Of a stretch of DNA of 64,000 bases, positions 62,117 through 64,000 are shown one piece after another (the stretch's first letter is position 1; each line of letters starts with the position of its first letter). Below the pieces are notes generated by a model. The model saw only the letters and a list, made by a program, of their open reading frames with translations. It ran no database searches and had not been told where the DNA came from. The position numbers were made by a program, and so were the translations under genes. This DNA is from Gehongia tenuis. Its GTDB lineage: Bacteria > Bacillota > Clostridia > Christensenellales > NSJ-53. Location of the stretch: NCBI RefSeq assembly GCF_014384795.1, contig NZ_JACRSR010000001.1, forward strand, positions 1,054,001 to 1,118,000. The letters are read 5' to 3'.

Positions 62117-63541
62117 TCAGATCTCATCCATCGGGTAGGTGGGACGGGGAATCTTGGTAAAGGGCAGTTTGGCCACGATTTGATAGGAAGCACCGGGGGT
62201 GAGACACATAATGGGCAGCTTGGCGTGCTCATCCAGTTCGGGGAAAAGGTAGCCCAGCTTGACCACGATCACGTCGTAGTCGTCCGCATCAAGGCCCGCC
62301 CGCCTGAAATATTCCATTTCAGTAAAGGATTCGGCCCGGTCCTCCAGCACCACATCCACGCCGCCGCAGGAAATGGTCACCACATCGCCAAACTTTTCCC
62401 CGGTCCGGAAAATAAGGTCACCCTTTGCTTTCACTTTGCCGCAAACCCGGACCTTCTGGCTGTATTCGTCCAGACACGCACCGATATCGATCTCGATATC
62501 GTCACCCACATTGTATTTCAGGGCCTTATGGGTGGCTTCAATATCAAAAATGGATGCCAAAAGCACCTTCTTGCCTTTGAGGTCTGCCTTCAGATATTTC
62601 TCCAGCATCACAGTGTTGCAGCCGGTGGCTCCCGCCTGAGGATTATCACCGGAGTCGGACACATAAACCGGTCCTTCCGCCTCCTCAATGGAACGCTGGA
62701 CCGCATCGTCGGGGCTCAAGGCCAGCACGGCAAACTGGAACTTTTCCTTATTCTCCACCACCAAGTCCCGCAGTTTCTCCGCCTCCCGAAGACACAGTTC
62801 ACGGTCCGCTTCCGTTCTTGGCGTGATAGCCACGGCGGCCGTGGAGCAGGGCGTATCGCCCCATACGAAGCCCACCGTATAGGAAGCCATCAAAATGCCC
62901 TCCATTTTGTCCAGCTCCCACAACCGCTGGAATACCGATTTCATGGGCTCTTCCGCACCCACCGACTGTTCCCCGCCCACCAGGACGGGAACGCGCACAT
63001 AGACCGGCTCCACTTTGTTGCCCAGCTTGATGCGCTCCAGCAGCGCCTGGGCCGCCGCCTCATCCGTTTCCTGCACGTCCACATGGGGCACCGTGCGGTA
63101 GGCGCGAAGAATATCCGCATATTTGATGTGCTCAGGGCCCACGTTGCCGTGAGGGTCCATGGCCCAGGCAATGGGGATGTCCGGCCCCACCTTGGCACGG
63201 ATCATTTTAAGCAGCGCCAGCTCCGCATGACCGATTTCCTTCACATAGTTGGCGCCATGCAGATGCACCCAGATGCCGTCCAGATCGGGATTGGCATCCA
63301 ACGCATCAGAGATTTTTTTCTCCACAAAATCGTAAACCTCCCGCTCGTTGGTTCCCGAGGGTGAGGCGGTGCAATACACCACGGGCACCAGCTCGCATCC
63401 CGCGTCCTGAAACACCTTTGTGGCTTTGTGAACCAATTTAAGTAGATCTTCTCCCTCTTTAACCACATAATCGGATAGTTTTGTGGTCAGCGGTGTGAAT
63501 GTGTTGGATTCATGGGAATACTGCGCCATTAAAATCTTCAA
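62117..63541 (-). CDS. M81 family metallopeptidase (MlrC-like), paralogue 3
   Basis: A 474-residue paralogue of the two downstream genes, with LKILMAQYSHESNTFTPLTTKLSDYVV, AWAMDPHGNVGPEHIKY, VLVGGEQSVGAEEPM and the YPMDEI end. The start is TTG at 63541, 6 nt after AGAGGTG; the longer frame to 63595 runs into the promoter region and is unlikely. Its promoter carries two matching palindromes, so it may respond to a specific repressor. It lies 59 bp from the promoter of paralogue 2. Confidence 0.87.
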   Translation of the reverse strand: MKILMAQYSHESNTFTPLTTKLSDYVVKEGEDLLKLVHKATKVFQDAGCELVPVVYCTASPSGTNEREVYDFVEKKISDALDANPDLDGIWVHLHGANYVKEIGHAELALLKMIRAKVGPDIPIAWAMDPHGNVGPEHIKYADILRAYRTVPHVDVQETDEAAAQALLERIKLGNKVEPVYVRVPVLVGGEQSVGAEEPMKSVFQRLWELDKMEGILMASYTVGFVWGDTPCSTAAVAITPRTEADRELCLREAEKLRDLVVENKEKFQFAVLALSPDDAVQRSIEEAEGPVYVSDSGDNPQAGATGCNTVMLEKYLKADLKGKKVLLASIFDIEATHKALKYNVGDDIEIDIGACLDEYSQKVRVCGKVKAKGDLIFRTGEKFGDVVTISCGGVDVVLEDRAESFTEMEYFRRAGLDADDYDVIVVKLGYLFPELDEHAKLPIMCLTPGASYQIVAKLPFTKIPRPTYPMDEI

Positions 63542-63557
63542 ACAAAACACCTCTTTA

Positions 63558-63603
63558 ATACAAATTTGTATCTTACGATTCACTATACCATACATTTTTG
63601 TAT
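63558..63603. promoter_or_regulatory. Two operator-like palindromes (ATACA-N4-TGTAT) at the M81 paralogue 3 promoter
   Basis: ATACAAATTTGTAT (63558-63571) is a perfect 14-bp palindrome just downstream of the start of transcription. ATACATTTTTGTAT (63590-63603) lies within the -10/-35 spacer. Two identical half-site pairs 32 bp apart suggest cooperative repressor binding, of a GntR-like kind; the regulator is not in view. Confidence 0.6.
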
Positions 63604-63611
63604 GTTGTCAA
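63582..63611 (-). promoter_or_regulatory. Promoter of M81 paralogue 3
   Basis: TTGACA (63606-63611), 18-bp spacer and TATAGT (63582-63587) on the minus strand. Confidence 0.8.
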
Positions 63612-63734
63612 TATGCATCCTATTTTAGCAAGTAAACATTTTCTTGCAAGGATAACATCACTGGAAATACCCTAAATATAAAAAAATGATGTGGGCTTGG
63701 TTGTTGAATACCCATGCTTCCATCCATAATATCT

Positions 63735-63763
63735 TGAAATATTCTTTATTTTATGCTAAAATT
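63735..63763 (+). promoter_or_regulatory. Promoter of the right-edge gene
   Basis: TTGAAA (63735-63740), 17-bp spacer and TAAAAT (63758-63763), in a ~250-nt AT-rich stretch (63612-63857) that otherwise holds no gene or clear structure. Confidence 0.55.
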
Positions 63764-63857
63764 TATATTTATAGATGTATTTTATAATGCATTAAAGCCA
63801 AAGTATATACGCATAAGTAATGCAGTGGCATAAAAATATTTTTTGAGGTACTGTGCG

Positions 63858-64000
63858 ATGAGAAGATTTTTGGGGTCAAATATCCCCCTGCTCTTTTTTA
63901 TAGGTTTAATTCTTTTTCAGACTTTTACGTCAAGATTTATAGGAGATTTTATTTCTATTCCATCATCAGTAACCAAAGCTCTCACTCTTTTGACTTATGT
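63858..64000 (+). CDS. Membrane protein, N-terminal fragment (cut by window edge)
   Basis: An ATG at 63858, 8 nt after GAGGT, opens a frame that stays open to the window end (47 residues). It begins MRRFLGSNIPLLFFIGLILFQ, a basic start plus hydrophobic segment, then SRFIGDFISIPSSVTKALTLL. It is AT-rich compared with its neighbours. A membrane or exported protein is likely; nothing more can be said. Confidence 0.55.
   Translation, partial: MRRFLGSNIPLLFFIGLILFQTFTSRFIGDFISIPSSVTKALTLLTY

Overview
The window looks like chromosome of a Gram-positive anaerobe of the class Clostridia (Bacillota). The signs are strong AGGAGG ribosome sites with many TTG/GTG starts, a valine T-box, a pyruvate kinase with an appended PEP-utilising domain, a GH25-LysM cell-wall hydrolase, Na+-decarboxylase membrane subunits, a K+-dependent membrane pyrophosphatase and a TnpV/MobV mobile element. 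I cannot name the genus. Host DNA looks GC-rich, while the island at 39.4-48.5 kb is visibly more AT-rich.

Layout. 0-5.4 kb (minus): a cut zinc-ribbon gene, folC, valS behind a T-box with a tiny membrane-protein gene between, pgsA, and tRNA-Pro/tRNA-Thr. 5.5-8.3 kb (plus): a NitT/TauT-type ABC transporter. 8.3-10.5 kb (minus): a DUF362 ferredoxin protein and an aldo/keto reductase under a MerR-type promoter. 10.6-13.8 kb: cysK-metY divergent from two tandem Rrf2 regulators. 13.8-20.1 kb (minus): rlmL, an HD protein, two helical-repeat proteins and pyk. 20.2-21.5 kb (plus): oadB-oadG. 21.5-30.3 kb (minus): a polysaccharide deacetylase, an overlapping aroF-aroB-aroA-aroC-pheA operon behind a Phe/Tyr-rich leader-peptide attenuator, and a GH31 protein that appears to have lost its catalytic aspartates. 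30.4-34.5 kb (minus): hppA and glmS. 34.7-39.4 kb (plus): pyrG, guaA and a second guaA whose glutaminase domain is shortened and lacks the catalytic residues.

39.36-48.46 kb is a complete integrated mobilizable element in the 3' end of the second guaA. It is bounded by a 12-bp direct repeat, and a 19-bp integrase arm-type repeat lies at each end. It carries a tyrosine integrase, an XRE regulator, small HTH proteins, a RepA-like ATPase followed by inverted iterons, a candidate oriT and MobV relaxase, TnpV, and a cargo gene fusing nuclease, methylase and specificity regions in one polypeptide, coupled to a small HTH gene. The terminator that probably served guaA now sits just beyond the right end.

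48.5-53.3 kb: a NimA-like flavoprotein, a MerR regulator with an Fe-S aldo/keto reductase, a nucleotidyltransferase and a GH25 lysozyme with three LysM repeats. 53.4-58.2 kb (plus): purA-hisH-hisF-purC-purB, joining IGP synthase, which releases AICAR, to purine synthesis. 58.4-63.5 kb: a small membrane protein, a YjbR-family protein and three tandem M81 (MlrC-like) metallopeptidase paralogues. The right edge cuts a membrane-protein gene.

The most notable items are the aroF attenuator, the GH31 pseudoenzyme candidate, the element with its candidate origin and single-chain restriction-modification cargo, the second GMP synthase, and matching MerR-type promoters on two aldo/keto reductase genes 40 kb apart. 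All calls come from reading sequence and recalled family knowledge; no database search was run.
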